Assembly: GCA_020186115.1 (NCBI GenBank)
Contig: WSYJ01000155.1
Location: forward strand, 1 to 64,000
DNA from: Histomonas meleagridis
Taxonomy: Eukaryota; Parabasalia; Tritrichomonadida; Dientamoebidae
Direction of reading: 5' to 3'
Length of the DNA: 64,000 nucleotides
Made by a program: the position numbers and the translations under genes. The notes beneath the pieces were generated by a model. That model had not been told where the DNA came from, searched no databases, and saw only the letters and a program-made list of their open reading frames with translations. This document shows positions 1-9,000 of this stretch, piece after piece; the stretch's first letter is position 1; each line of letters starts with the position of its first letter.

Positions 1-80
1 AAGAATATTTTAGAAGTAAACCTAACAACCTAACCTAACTTAACTTAACCTAACAAAAAAAATTCGAGAAAGCCTTTTAT
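1..80. repeat. Left inverted terminal repeat with TTAGG/TTAAG-like motifs
   Basis: The segment reads as degenerate five-base units (CCTAA, CTTAA) followed by an A-run and an AATTCGAGAAAGCC block. It matches, in reverse complement, three right-hand copies near 1575, 1820 and 2066. The five-base unit resembles TTAGG telomere repeats, but the short irregular array inside a chromosome-like context argues for a terminal repeat of an element, not a telomere. Confidence 0.55.
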
Positions 81-85
81 GAAAT

Positions 86-940
86 TCAGCATTTTGCATA
101 GTATGTGGTTTTCTTCTTGTTTCTAACGGTTGATCTCTTGTTAAAGTGTTCTTTAACGACTTTCAATAATGAAAAGCTTCTTGTTGTTAAATTTGTTCCG
201 AAGTAATTATTATACATATCACATAATTCTTTGATATCTAATTCTCCGTCAGGAACTGAAGCAAGAAATGAATCAAAACTTAATTCAATGCTTTGAATTC
301 TAACTTTTGTTTCTTGTTTCTCTTCTGTATTAATTCCTAATTTCTCCATTAACGTTTGAATATAATCGGAAAATCTACTTTCTAATACTTCCGGTAAGTC
401 TCTAATTAAAATTTGATTTATATCTCTTACGATTGACTGAGCATAAACTTTTATTGCAGTTGAATTTTCAAATGTTATTGAACTTTTAGCTATTGAACCG
501 ATGGAGTTTTTCATGAAATTATAAATTGTCATAAAATGATCGCAAATGAATTTTTCAAATGATTTCTTTAAATACTGTTCAATTGTTAAATACTCTTCTG
601 TTTCATTAAATTGTATTTTTGCGATTAGAAATTGTAATCTATTAATTAAAGTTTGATTGTGTTCGGTAAACGCTTTAATTACTTTTTGTGATGACTTAGT
701 GTCAAATACATTTCGTATAGTTTTTTCGTATTTGTTTCGGCTGATTTCATCAAAAGCATTTTTATACATGTCATAGTATTCATCCAACAATTCCGTATAA
801 TTCTTATTGACAAATTCATGAACAAATTCATTAAGATTTCTTATAACATCTTTGTTTGAATGAGGAATCGACAAAAACTCAATCAATCTTTTTCTTTCTT
901 CTTCTTGCTCTTTCTGTAAACATTTTTTCTTTCCATTCAA
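86..940 (-). CDS. Hypothetical protein of the TIR element, downstream ORF
   Basis: This open frame of about 280 codons has no ATG near its beginning (the first in-frame start is TTG) and overlaps the end of the upstream ORF by about 60 bases in the +1 frame. The overlap lies in a purine-rich run. The charged, helix-prone sequence continues smoothly from the upstream product (KEQEEERKRLIEF after KEKMFTE), so the two frames were probably one protein of about 430 residues, separated by a single-base indel or joined by +1 frameshifting. It is rich in Lys, Glu, Asn and Phe, with no membrane segment and no catalytic motif that I recognise. It could be a structural or replication-associated protein of the element. 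Function unknown. Confidence 0.5.
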   Translation of the reverse strand: MNGKKKCLQKEQEEERKRLIEFLSIPHSNKDVIRNLNEFVHEFVNKNYTELLDEYYDMYKNAFDEISRNKYEKTIRNVFDTKSSQKVIKAFTEHNQTLINRLQFLIAKIQFNETEEYLTIEQYLKKSFEKFICDHFMTIYNFMKNSIGSIAKSSITFENSTAIKVYAQSIVRDINQILIRDLPEVLESRFSDYIQTLMEKLGINTEEKQETKVRIQSIELSFDSFLASVPDGELDIKELCDMYNNYFGTNLTTRSFSLLKVVKEHFNKRSTVRNKKKTTYYAKC

Positions 941-1379
941 CTAATGTAAATTTTTGTTGGTGAGCTAATCGATCGTAAACTACTATTTGCTCTTGGAGTT
1001 CTTGTTCCATTTCTTTGTATATGTGATTCTCACGATAATATTTATTTATTAATCTATCTTCAATTATTTCGGGAAGGTTCTTTTGCATGTTCTTTAAATT
1101 TTCAATATCTTCTAAATCATCTTTATCTAATTCATATTTTCCGATAATAGCGTCGTATTGTTTTAATTTCTTTTCGATTTTATGATCTAAAGTATCGTAT
1201 TGTTCATCAAAGTTTTCATTAACGTAAGTTTCAATTGCTTCTTTGTCGAATAGTTTTAATTTCTCTTCACTGTGTTTAATGACGCTTTCGAAATGCTCTA
1301 TGTTCCATAAAAGAGAATTATAATAATTTGATTGTGGTTTGAAAACCTCAATCGGACAATCATTAATAGTACATTTCAT
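879..1379 (-). CDS. Hypothetical coiled-coil protein of the TIR element, upstream ORF
   Basis: The first in-frame ATG is at 1379. The frame is nominally open 30 bases further, but only through a TTG. The product is about 166 residues and starts MKCTINDCPIEVF. Most of it is acidic and basic helix with coiled-coil character (HKIEKKLKQYDAI, EMEQELQEQIVVYDRL). The last 20 codons overlap the next ORF in another frame. Both ORFs point toward the left inverted repeat. No family recognised. I infer that it is the N-terminal half of one element-encoded protein split by a frameshift. Confidence 0.5.
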   Translation of the reverse strand: MKCTINDCPIEVFKPQSNYYNSLLWNIEHFESVIKHSEEKLKLFDKEAIETYVNENFDEQYDTLDHKIEKKLKQYDAIIGKYELDKDDLEDIENLKNMQKNLPEIIEDRLINKYYRENHIYKEMEQELQEQIVVYDRLAHQQKFTLVEWKEKMFTERARRRKKKID

Positions 1380-1424
1380 TAAACTTTTGATTTTTTTCTG
1401 AGCAAACAAGCGTTTTTCTGAACT

Positions 1425-2170
1425 ACAACATCAAGAAACAGCACTAAATACAACATTCAACATAAAAATAAGCCTTTTCCGTCAATTAATCATCATCAGC
1501 AGCAGTAAACATGTAAAATTCACGTCATATCATCAAGTTAGAATTCAACCTCAAAAATATATGGACTTTTACGAAAAGGCTTTCTGAATTTTTAATGGTA
1601 GGTTAAGTTAAGTTAGGTTAGGTTGTTAAGTAGCAGTAGAAATATTTTAACAACAACACACAACTTTCCACATAGGATTAACATCAAAAACACAACATTC
1701 AACATAAAAATAAGCCTTTTCCGTCAATTAATCATCATCAGCAGCAGTAAACATGTAAAAATTCACGTCATATCATCAAGTTAGAATTCAACCTCAAAAA
1801 ATATATGGACTTTTACGAAAAGGCTTTTCTCGAATTTTTAATGGTAGGTTAAGTTAAGTTAGGTTAGGTTGTTAAGTAGCAGTAGAAATATTTTTAACAA
1901 CAACACACAACTTTCCACATAGGATTAACATCAAAACACAACTTTCGACATAGAATTAACAGCAACTTTTCCGTGAACTTATAGTTAGCAGCTCCAGTAA
2001 ACATGTAAAATTCACGTCATATCATCAAGTTAGAATTCAACCTCAAAAATATATGGACTTTTACGAAAAGGCTTTCTCGAATTTTTAATGGTAGGTTAAG
2101 TTAAGTTAGGTTAGGTTGTTAAGTAGCAGTAGAAATATTTTAACAACAAAACACTAAAATCCACATAGGA
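1425..2170. repeat. Three tandem copies of a ~246-bp element end
   Basis: A unit of about 246 bp occurs three times. Each copy has the CATATCATCAAGTTAGAATT block, then the AAAAGGCTTT block, the GGTTAAGTTAAGTTAGG stretch, and the TTAAGTAGCAGTAGAAATAT block. The GGTTAAG landmark falls at 1601, 1847 and 2094. Copies differ by small indels (for example CTTTCTG against CTTTTCTCG). It is a tandem amplification of the right end of the neighbouring element. No coding capacity seen. Confidence 0.8.
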
Positions 2171-2317
2171 TTAACAACAACTCAGCCGGATTCATGCATC
2201 ACACATTTTAAATATAAATGTCATCATGAATTTAAATATATTTTATTACTTTCAATCAAAACCAACCGATTTATGATAATTCAATCGATTTTAGCCGTTC
2301 ATCCTTTAGTTTATGTA
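2171..2317. other. Short non-coding stretch between the element end and the TG-terminated block
   Basis: AT-rich sequence without an ORF. I see no repeat or regulatory signal in it. Confidence 0.4.
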
Positions 2318-2374
2318 GCGCGAGTGGGAGCGAGTGCGTAGCACGAAGCTCACATAGCGCTGTGTGTGTGTGTT
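2318..2374. repeat. GC-richer block ending in a GT microsatellite (element terminus 1)
   Basis: A short GC-richer block (GAGTGGGAGCGAGTGCG, then AAGCTCACATAGCGC) ends in a GT run at about 2361-2373 and passes directly into the middle of an open reading frame. A related block with a GT run occurs at 8920-9000 and 10420-10518. I read it as the right-hand terminus of an inserted element. The element to which it belongs is not delimited on the left. Confidence 0.5.
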
Positions 2375-5225
2375 TAGAGCAATAACTGATACATTAAGTT
2401 TTCAAGCAAAAGGCGGTAAAACAATTATTTTTAATAATAACGGCAATATAACAACAAATAGTATTAATAATATATCTGTTGACAGTTTTTCTTTAATAAC
2501 ACATAATCATGATGATAGATATTCATTAATAGATCATATACATAGTGATTATTTAACAAGTGCTAATTTAGATAATATTAATAATAAATTAACTGGTATT
2601 TATTATAACGAAGAATTATTAGAAACTAATGAGGAAGAAGAAGAGGATATTTATGAAAAATATACATTAATAAATCAAGATCTTATTGTTAACGGTAAAA
2701 TTAATGAAATTGATACTAATAATATAGCACTTATTGAAGACGGTATTTTAACTATTTCTGATGTAATATTATTTGAGAATGGTGTTAATATATCAACTTA
2801 CGATAATATCACCGATGAAGGAATTACTGAAAACAATTTATTAATTAATTTTCCAAACGGTAATAGTATTATGTTAGAAGACAGTGGACATACTTATGGG
2901 ATAGTTAATGTTGATGGAGTATTAACATCAGAATACTATTTAACAAAACAAATGATTATAGATGATGATGAGATACAAGAATTATTAACAGGAGCGCCTG
3001 GAGAAGATGGTGAAGGATATAAGAAGAACTGGTTAGAATACTTATTAGATGCCTTTTCTTTTGCTATGTCATTAGCAGAATTTGCTGAACTGGCAAGTAA
3101 AGTATATAACAGTATTAAAAACAGTTCTTGGGCTATGTCGTTAATTAGCAGATTGAAGAATGTGGTTACAGGAGCCAGGGGTTACATACCTATACCTACA
3201 GTAAGATCCGTTGTATTTGATGAATATGATATATCAACAGATGAAAATTTAGATGATTTAGAAGGTCCTGATGATACTGATATCGATAATGATTTTAATG
3301 AATATAACTATTTAATAAATCTGTTTCCTGAAATGAATACTATATTTAAGAACTTAAAATATTATTATAAAGATGTTTCTAAAGGACAGAGAACTAATGA
3401 ATTAGGTATGTTATTAGTTGACTGTCAGATATATAAACGTTTTATAAATCATACTCATGATAATTACTTAATAAGCTCTGATTTAAATAATTATACAGGA
3501 ATTACTTATCATAAGGATTTATTAGAAACAATTATTAATGAAGAAGAGGAGGAAGAAGATGTTTATGAAATATATACTGATATAAATCAAAATTTAAAAA
3601 TAAATGGTGATATAGAATGTAATTTAATTAACGGTATTGATTTAGATGAATTATCAATAATTAGTAATGATATATTTAATATTAACAATAAGCTAACAGG
3701 AATTACTTTTAATAAAGATTATATAGAAACTAATGAAGAAGAAGATGTTTATGAAATATATACTGATATAAATCAAGATTTAAAGGTAAATGGTAATATA
3801 GAAGTTAATTCTGTTAACAATATACCTGTTGATAATTTTTCATTAATAAATCATACTCATGATCAGTATTTAACTAATGATAATTTAACTGATATAAATA
3901 AGGCTTTAACAGGAATATCATATAATGAATACGGCGTTTGGACAAAGGTTGAACGAGATTTATTAGTAGATAATGATATTTCCTGCAGAATATTAACATC
4001 AAAACGAAATATAAATATTGATTGCAGCAAATATCCAGATGATACAAATATTTATAAAGGATTATTCATTTATAAATCTAATGCAGTAACAGGTAATTCT
4101 ATCAGAATGGAAATAGGTGTATTACCATATGGCGATGATTGTAGTATAATAGAACATTACGTAGGTTCTGATGATAATATTGATACTTGTTTAAGATTTA
4201 AAACTTGTGGCGGTAATTATGTAAGTATATTTAGAAACGGTAATATTAGTTGTAATTCTATTAACGGAATTGATACTAATAATATTTCATTAACAACACA
4301 TAATCATGACGATAAATATTCATTAATAAATCATACTCATAGTTATAATGATATTACTGATAAACCAACAACTTTTCCGCCAAGTTCTCATAATCATGAT
4401 GAAAAATATGCTTTAATAGATCATTATCATGATGAAAAATATTCTTTAATAAATCATACTCATACAGAATTTGATAATGATATTACTGTTAACGGTAAGA
4501 TTAATAATTATTATTTGAATAACGGTTCTTCAGCAGGAAATTATTTAAACACATTGCCTTGTATAGCTACTATTAAAAGTGATGGTGTTATGGAAGTAGG
4601 TTGTTATATAGATTTTCATGATAATAATGAATTTAACAGTGATTACTCTTGGAGAATAACATCTACTGATTCATTAGAGTTTAAAAGAAACGGTTCTAAA
4701 TCAATTACTTTTAATAATAACGGCAATATTCAATGTAATACTGTTAACGGAATTAACTTAAATAATTTAGCATTAATAAGTCATACTCATGAACCAAATG
4801 ATATAGTTCCTTATCAAAATGCTGTATTAAGAACAGGTAGATTTTTAGATTTCGTATATCATGATCAATCAACAGAAGCACCTGGAACATATACTTGGAG
4901 AATAACTTCTTATCAAAATGAATTAGGGTTTTGGCATTATTCTAATGATACTTATAGAAAAGCAATTATTAGCAGTTCAGGAGGAGGTCAAATTAATAAA
5001 ACAATTATACATAACAGTCCTATTTCTGAAAATGATAATATTAATAATTTCACTATTGGAAAACCTGTGTTTATAACAGGAAATGTTTATAAATTAACTT
5101 CTGACAAAAATAATGTTAATAAATACACTTCTACAACGGATATTACTAACTGTATACCTTCTGTTAAAAGTACAGGTTCTTATAAAGAATTTATAGGAAT
5201 ATGTGTTGATAAAGCATGCTGCTAA
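2364..5225 (+). CDS. Phage tail-fibre-like repeat protein, N-terminally truncated
   Basis: The protein of about 950 residues is built from repeats with H-x-H motifs (NHTHDQY, SHNHDEKYALI, LINHTHS) alternating with VNGNIE/INGIDL strands. H-x-H repeats of this type occur in trimeric phage tail fibres, where paired histidines bind iron, and in some protist virus-derived elements. A short hydrophobic stretch sits near residue 230. The start lies in the GT microsatellite (GTG codons), so the real N-terminus is lost. It ends KACC at TAA, four bases into another ORF that carries a plausible continuation. The likely role is a virion or attachment fibre. This copy is probably inactive. Confidence 0.7.
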   Translation: MCVFRAITDTLSFQAKGGKTIIFNNNGNITTNSINNISVDSFSLITHNHDDRYSLIDHIHSDYLTSANLDNINNKLTGIYYNEELLETNEEEEEDIYEKYTLINQDLIVNGKINEIDTNNIALIEDGILTISDVILFENGVNISTYDNITDEGITENNLLINFPNGNSIMLEDSGHTYGIVNVDGVLTSEYYLTKQMIIDDDEIQELLTGAPGEDGEGYKKNWLEYLLDAFSFAMSLAEFAELASKVYNSIKNSSWAMSLISRLKNVVTGARGYIPIPTVRSVVFDEYDISTDENLDDLEGPDDTDIDNDFNEYNYLINLFPEMNTIFKNLKYYYKDVSKGQRTNELGMLLVDCQIYKRFINHTHDNYLISSDLNNYTGITYHKDLLETIINEEEEEEDVYEIYTDINQNLKINGDIECNLINGIDLDELSIISNDIFNINNKLTGITFNKDYIETNEEEDVYEIYTDINQDLKVNGNIEVNSVNNIPVDNFSLINHTHDQYLTNDNLTDINKALTGISYNEYGVWTKVERDLLVDNDISCRILTSKRNINIDCSKYPDDTNIYKGLFIYKSNAVTGNSIRMEIGVLPYGDDCSIIEHYVGSDDNIDTCLRFKTCGGNYVSIFRNGNISCNSINGIDTNNISLTTHNHDDKYSLINHTHSYNDITDKPTTFPPSSHNHDEKYALIDHYHDEKYSLINHTHTEFDNDITVNGKINNYYLNNGSSAGNYLNTLPCIATIKSDGVMEVGCYIDFHDNNEFNSDYSWRITSTDSLEFKRNGSKSITFNNNGNIQCNTVNGINLNNLALISHTHEPNDIVPYQNAVLRTGRFLDFVYHDQSTEAPGTYTWRITSYQNELGFWHYSNDTYRKAIISSSGGGQINKTIIHNSPISENDNINNFTIGKPVFITGNVYKLTSDKNNVNKYTSTTDITNCIPSVKSTGSYKEFIGICVDKACC

Positions 5226-5479
5226 CAGTGTTTTTTCAAATAGGAGATACTATAAAACAAGATATTAGTATTAATCAAGATACTATAGATTTTGCTACTC
5301 ATGGTGATTATTATTTTAACGTTAATGATTCTAGTAAATATTCTGTTGGCGATATAATATTATTTGACGGCAGTATTTTAGATGATGATACTGTATTAAC
5401 AACAAAAATAAACAGTATGATTATTGGAAAAATAACTTCAATAATTGATAATAATACAGTAGCTGTTTTTAAAGGATAA
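5216..5479 (+). pseudogene. C-terminal piece of the tail-fibre-like protein (frameshifted)
   Basis: The ORF of 87 codons overlaps the end of the tail-fibre gene by about ten bases in another frame. Its sequence (FATHGDYYFNVNDSS, VGDIILFDG, IDNNTVAVFKG) looks like a compact beta-rich C-terminal domain. The preceding gene ends abruptly in a comparable beta segment (EFIGICVDKA). I infer that one original gene was split by a small indel near 5215. The alternative is a separate small overlapping gene. Confidence 0.5.
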
Positions 5480-5510
5480 TTAAAAATAATATATTTGAAA
5501 TCTCTTATTT

Positions 5511-6557
5511 TTAATCATTGTCAATATGTTCTGTTTGATGATATATATTTTTATACTCATCTTTTAATATATAATACCACTTTCTTTCACCAGAAGTTTG
5601 ACGTTTTCTATAACACTTATCTTTTAATTGAAGTTGAAAAGACCTTTCTTTAATATCATATGGTTTATTATATAATACTTCTGAACATAACCAACCCTCA
5701 CATAATTTATCATAATTATCACATATGAATTGTTCTACAGGGTTTCTAGAAGCTTCTATTAAATCTTGTTTAGATTCAGTTATAGGTATGATTCTAGGAT
5801 TATAATTATTAATATCTCTGTTCATAAAATATGTTAATAAATGATTATAAAACTCAGTAGTAAAACTGTTATATAAATTATTCCAATAATCATGATTGTC
5901 CTTATATTTACCGTTACATAATAATACGACATATCTTCTGTCACCTGATTCTATTTTTACAGGATAACTGTTATTAGTAACGAATATACAATTAGCAACG
6001 TTTTCAGAAGTTCTTCTAGGTTGATTTTTTTCATTAATTCTAATAGTTTTATCAGTAATAATTGATTTTAAAGCATCAAAATTAGCAAGTCTGTCTTCAC
6101 CAACATTTTTTAATTCATTTAATACTAATAACATCTTACTTTCAACAACGCTGTTAAAATTACCTGTTAATTCACCTATTTGATTAATATTTTTTTCACT
6201 ATATCCGCTTAATAATTCACAAATAACGTCAGTAAATGTATTCTTACCAATACCTTGCAATCCTTTTAAAACAATTGCAGTTTCAGTTTTTTTACCGGGA
6301 TTTTGTATTATATATGATACCCAATTTAATAAATAATTATATATATCATTATTATTATCAGCAATAACTTCATGAATAAGACTTAAGTATTTAGATATTA
6401 TATCTATGTTTATTTTATCAACAGATTTGTATTTATATCCTTGAAATATAGAAAATATACCTTTATTGTTATTACTATAGAATCTAACTCCCTTTATAGT
6501 TAGTTTTGATTGATATGCTATAAAAAGCGTCGTAAGCAGTGATTGTTTTTCTATCAT
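5511..6557 (-). pseudogene. Superfamily 3 helicase core (C-terminal part of a PrimPol-helicase)
   Basis: The segment encodes an SF3 helicase ATPase: Walker A GLQGIGKNTF, Walker B region MLLVLNELK, motif C CIFVTNNSYP with its asparagine, and an arginine-rich SGDRRYVVL. The C-terminal extension (NPVEQFICDN) also fits D5-like viral helicases. Such proteins unwind DNA as hexamers during viral replication. The true coding frame enters near 6484 from the upstream frame. The residues before that (MIEKQSLLT...) are a frame artefact. It converges with the tail-fibre gene, about 30 bases apart. Together with the three segments upstream it would form one protein of about 700 residues, now interrupted by frame changes. 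Confidence 0.8.
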
Positions 6558-7152
6558 CTTTCCAAAGTTTAATCATTTTAAGCAATTCTTTCATATTAGT
6601 ATTTGTCATATAACCAATAACATATTTATCATTATGAATATCAAACGTTTTAATAATAAACATTAAATTATTACTTTCTACAAATCTAATTACTTTGCTT
6701 AGATCTTCAACAATATCCTTAAAACATTTATATATATGTTTCTCAGCTTTCTCACGTATATTTGTCATGCTAAAATCGTCATTAAGTATTATATCATGTA
6801 TAACAATATCGTCAACATCATTTTTGATGAATTTTTTATAAAAATCGTTATTATAAAGTTTGATTATTTTAATTAAAACTCCGTAATGAGTTTGTAAATG
6901 CATATATCTCTCTTTAGCATTATAAAAGTTAGATTTAGCATTAGGCGTTAAGTTACAATTATTATATATAAAGTCATATGCTTCATTTATTACTTCATTT
7001 GGTAAACTATTAATAGCTTGAAATAGTGGAAATAGTGTTATTTCTTTTGATAAAGGTATATCACCAGAATCATTATGTATTTCAAGACCTTCTAAACCAT
7101 ACATTAATGTTCTAGCAAAACCGACAGTGATATTGTCAGAGTTATTATACAT
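6484..7152 (-). pseudogene. Linker and helicase N-terminal region of the PrimPol-helicase
   Basis: The ORF of 222 codons lies between the PrimPol pieces and the SF3 core and overlaps the core frame by about 74 bases. It is mostly helical (ELLKMIKLWKDD, YKCFKDIVEDLSKVI) and carries no catalytic motif. Position and length agree with the D5_N-type region that precedes SF3 helicases in viral primase-helicase proteins. The nominal ATG at 7152 sits right after the previous frame ends, so it is probably an internal methionine of a once longer gene. Confidence 0.55.
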
Positions 7153-7153
7153 C

Positions 7154-7405
7154 TTAATAATATTTTGAACTTCCTGTGGTTGTTCTATAGTTATTTTTTA
7201 TATCTAAATCCTTTAATATATCATTAACATTTCTGATAATAATACTGTCATAATTACCTCTAATAAATTCATATGTTGAAATAGGTAATTTATGTGATGA
7301 ATCTCTATATTTTGAACCCGCCATTACAATTAATGAACGTTTATTTTCATCATAACAATTAAATATATCTATATCAAATTCATTAGATTTATAACATTTA
7401 ATCAT
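7154..7405 (-). pseudogene. PrimPol domain fragment
   Basis: 83 codons continuing the primase domain in another frame: DIDIFNCYDENKRSLIVMAG followed by a conserved-looking SKYRDSSHKLP. This arrangement resembles the second half of AEP-type bifunctional primase-polymerase domains, with an acidic residue before the strand and a G-S-K-Y segment after it. It follows a run in the gap at about 7410-7470 that still encodes ASGGLHIYCN, the typical SGG-x-H motif of PrimPol, in a different frame from the upstream fragment. Confidence 0.6.
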
Positions 7406-7436
7406 TCTGTTATTATTAGCAATAAATTCATCAGTA

Positions 7437-7718
7437 TTACAGTATATATGTAAACCGCCTGAAGCTGTTTTTTACAATAATATCATCATCAGATAACTTA
7501 GATAAAATATTATTACGTATTTTATCTTTAGTATCGTTATCTAAAGATTTATTTATATCAATATCTATTACTGATAAATTTTTAATTTTATTATTTAATA
7601 AAGCTTTGCCTGTAACAGTATTTCTTCCGGGTTGTCTTTTGTCGTGTTTATTGTAATTATATAAGTTGATGATATTATTACCAATACGTTCTTTTAATGT
7701 TGTCGGAGTCTGCGACAT
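7437..7718 (-). pseudogene. PrimPol N-terminal fragment
   Basis: 93 codons beginning with ATG at 7718 (MSQTPTTLKERIGNNI). The stretch NLSVIDIDINKSLDNDT has the D-x-D pair of archaeo-eukaryotic primase/PrimPol domains. The reading frame is lost before the SGG-x-H motif, near 7470. This is the real start of the replication gene, 66 bases inside the terminal repeat and directed away from it, as is common for the first gene next to an element end. Primase-polymerase plus SF3 helicase would start and unwind during element replication. The copy is dead in its present form unless the frameshifts are sequencing errors. Confidence 0.6.
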
Positions 7719-7839
7719 GATCTATTTTTATAAGAGGAAAAAAAATGAAATTATATAAAAACAATACTGTTTTTTAAAAGTAATATTTTTGATATATATT
7801 TTTCCAAACATATTAATATATATATATATTTTGAAACAT

Positions 7840-7928
7840 AATACTTATGAAAACAATACTTATAAAAACAATACTTATGAAAACAATACTTATGAAAACA
7901 ATACTTATGAAAACAATACTTATAAACA
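7840..7928 (+). repeat. 15-bp tandem repeat, six copies
   Basis: The unit AATACTTATGAAAAC (variant AATACTTATAAAAAC) is repeated about six times. It is a multiple of three, so it keeps a frame open (NNTYE), but I regard that ORF as a by-product. Confidence 0.85.
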
Positions 7929-8171
7929 TATTATTTTTCAACAATCAATATTACAGCAGATTTATAGTAAATCTATAGTATTTCTTCAAAGTCCTTGATG
8001 TCCCTGTCTGTCCGTAGACATATAACTTCTCTTAAAACTTACCCGCAACACGACAATTTACGCAATTACGCAACAAAAATATTATTAACAATATAATTAC
8101 AAACAACATAAGTTTTAAAAAATGTTGTGTAAAAATATATGTATTAAAAGTATGTTATTTTTGGTTATTTT

Positions 8172-8610
8172 TATAGTATTTCTTCAAAGTCCTTGATGTC
8201 CCTGTCTGTCCGTAGACATATAACTTCTCTTAAAACTTACCCGCAACACGACAATTTACGCAATTACGCAACATAACAACAATAATATATATATATATTG
8301 CGTAATATATATTGCTAACAATTATTATAATAATAACCCTTTATAAAAGACGTAGACAGACAATATATATATATTATATTTTCAACAATTTATATTTCAA
8401 CAATTTATATTTCAACAATTTATATATTAATAATATTATGTCTGACTATGTCTTTTATAAAAGGGTATTATTAAAATAATTTGTAGCAATATATATTATA
8501 CAACATCATATGTTTGAAAATTGCGTGTTGCGTAGTTGCGTGTTGCGGGTAAGTTTTAAGAGAAGTGTTCGTCCATAAGACAACCGTGGACACAAGGACT
8601 TTGAAGAATA
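8172..8610. repeat. Imperfect long palindrome inside the terminal repeat
   Basis: The left arm 8182-8273 (CTTCAAAGTCCTTG, AAAACTTACCCGCAACACG, ACGCAATTACGCAACA) is reverse-complemented at 8521-8606 (TTGCGTAGTTGCG, TGCGGGTAAGTTTTAAGAG, CAAGGACTTTGAAG). Inner arms around CCCTTTATAAAAGACGTAG (8335) and GTCTTTTATAAAAGGG (8450) are also inverted. The centre holds a repeated TTTCAACAATTTATA. The layout could form a large hairpin or cruciform. Confidence 0.75.
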
Positions 8611-9000
8611 TATTTTGAAAATTCAACTTTCGAAAACCTAATATTTATCATTATCATGTTAGGATATATATTTTGAAAATTGCGTGTTGCGTAGTTGCGT
8701 GTTGCGGGTAAGTTTTAAGAGAAGTGTTCGTCCATAAGACAACCGTGGACACAAGGACTTTGAAGAATATATTTTGAAAATTCAACTTTCGAAAACCTAA
8801 TATTTATCATTATCATGTAAGGATATATATGTTTGAAAATTCAACTTTCGAAAACCTAATATTTATCATTATCATGTTAGGATATATGCTTTCAAAATTT
8901 AATTTTATTCTCGAAGCGAATGAGAATGAGCTGAGAGCACACACCGAGCGAAGCGAAGTGCACATAGAAACGAAGTGGAGATGTGCTGTGTGTGTGTGTC

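Larger units (their letters stand above)
1..1660. mobile_element. Element with telomere-like inverted ends and two leftward ORFs
   Basis: Positions 1-80 hold a TAACC/TTAACC-rich stretch followed by a GAGAAAGCCTTTT block. The reverse complement of the same sequence, an AAAAGGCTTTCT block followed by GGTTAAGTTAAGTTAGGTTA, lies near 1575-1645. The two copies therefore form inverted repeats around about 1.5 kb that contains only two overlapping leftward ORFs. The layout is that of a small TIR-bounded transposon or virus-derived element. Neither ORF shows a transposase signature that I recognise, so the class is unknown. The outer left boundary is at or before position 1 and no target-site duplication can be defined. 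Confidence 0.5.
2364..9000. mobile_element. Truncated Polinton/PLV-like virus-derived element
   Basis: The segment carries a tail-fibre-like protein on the + strand, a convergent PrimPol plus superfamily-3 helicase gene on the - strand, and a complex terminal repeat at 7784-9000. The left end is cut inside the tail-fibre gene at a GT microsatellite. Use of a PrimPol-helicase is typical of Polinton-like viruses and virophages, whereas classical Mavericks use a protein-primed PolB. No capsid, ATPase or protease gene is present here, so this is a partial copy. The several frameshifts indicate that it is not functional. Confidence 0.65.
7784..9000. repeat. Complex terminal repeat, copy 1
   Basis: The region is closely similar to 9609-10518, starting at AATATTTTTGATATATATTT and ending in a GT microsatellite. 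It contains a 15-bp tandem repeat, a CTTCAAAGTCCTTGATGTCC module present twice (near 7985 and 8182), an imperfect palindrome, and a ~159-bp direct duplication (8523 and 8682). No credible gene. The DNA inside the two copies differs (PrimPol gene against integrase gene), which suggests that they are ends of related elements. Confidence 0.8.

Noticed and set aside
1-80. Chromosome end with a telomere
   Set aside because: The TTAGG-like run is short, irregular, and inverted copies lie inside the window, so it is an element end.
7789-7998. ORF coding NNTYE repeats (also at 9617-9871)
   Set aside because: Consequence of the 15-bp tandem repeat, with no other protein features.
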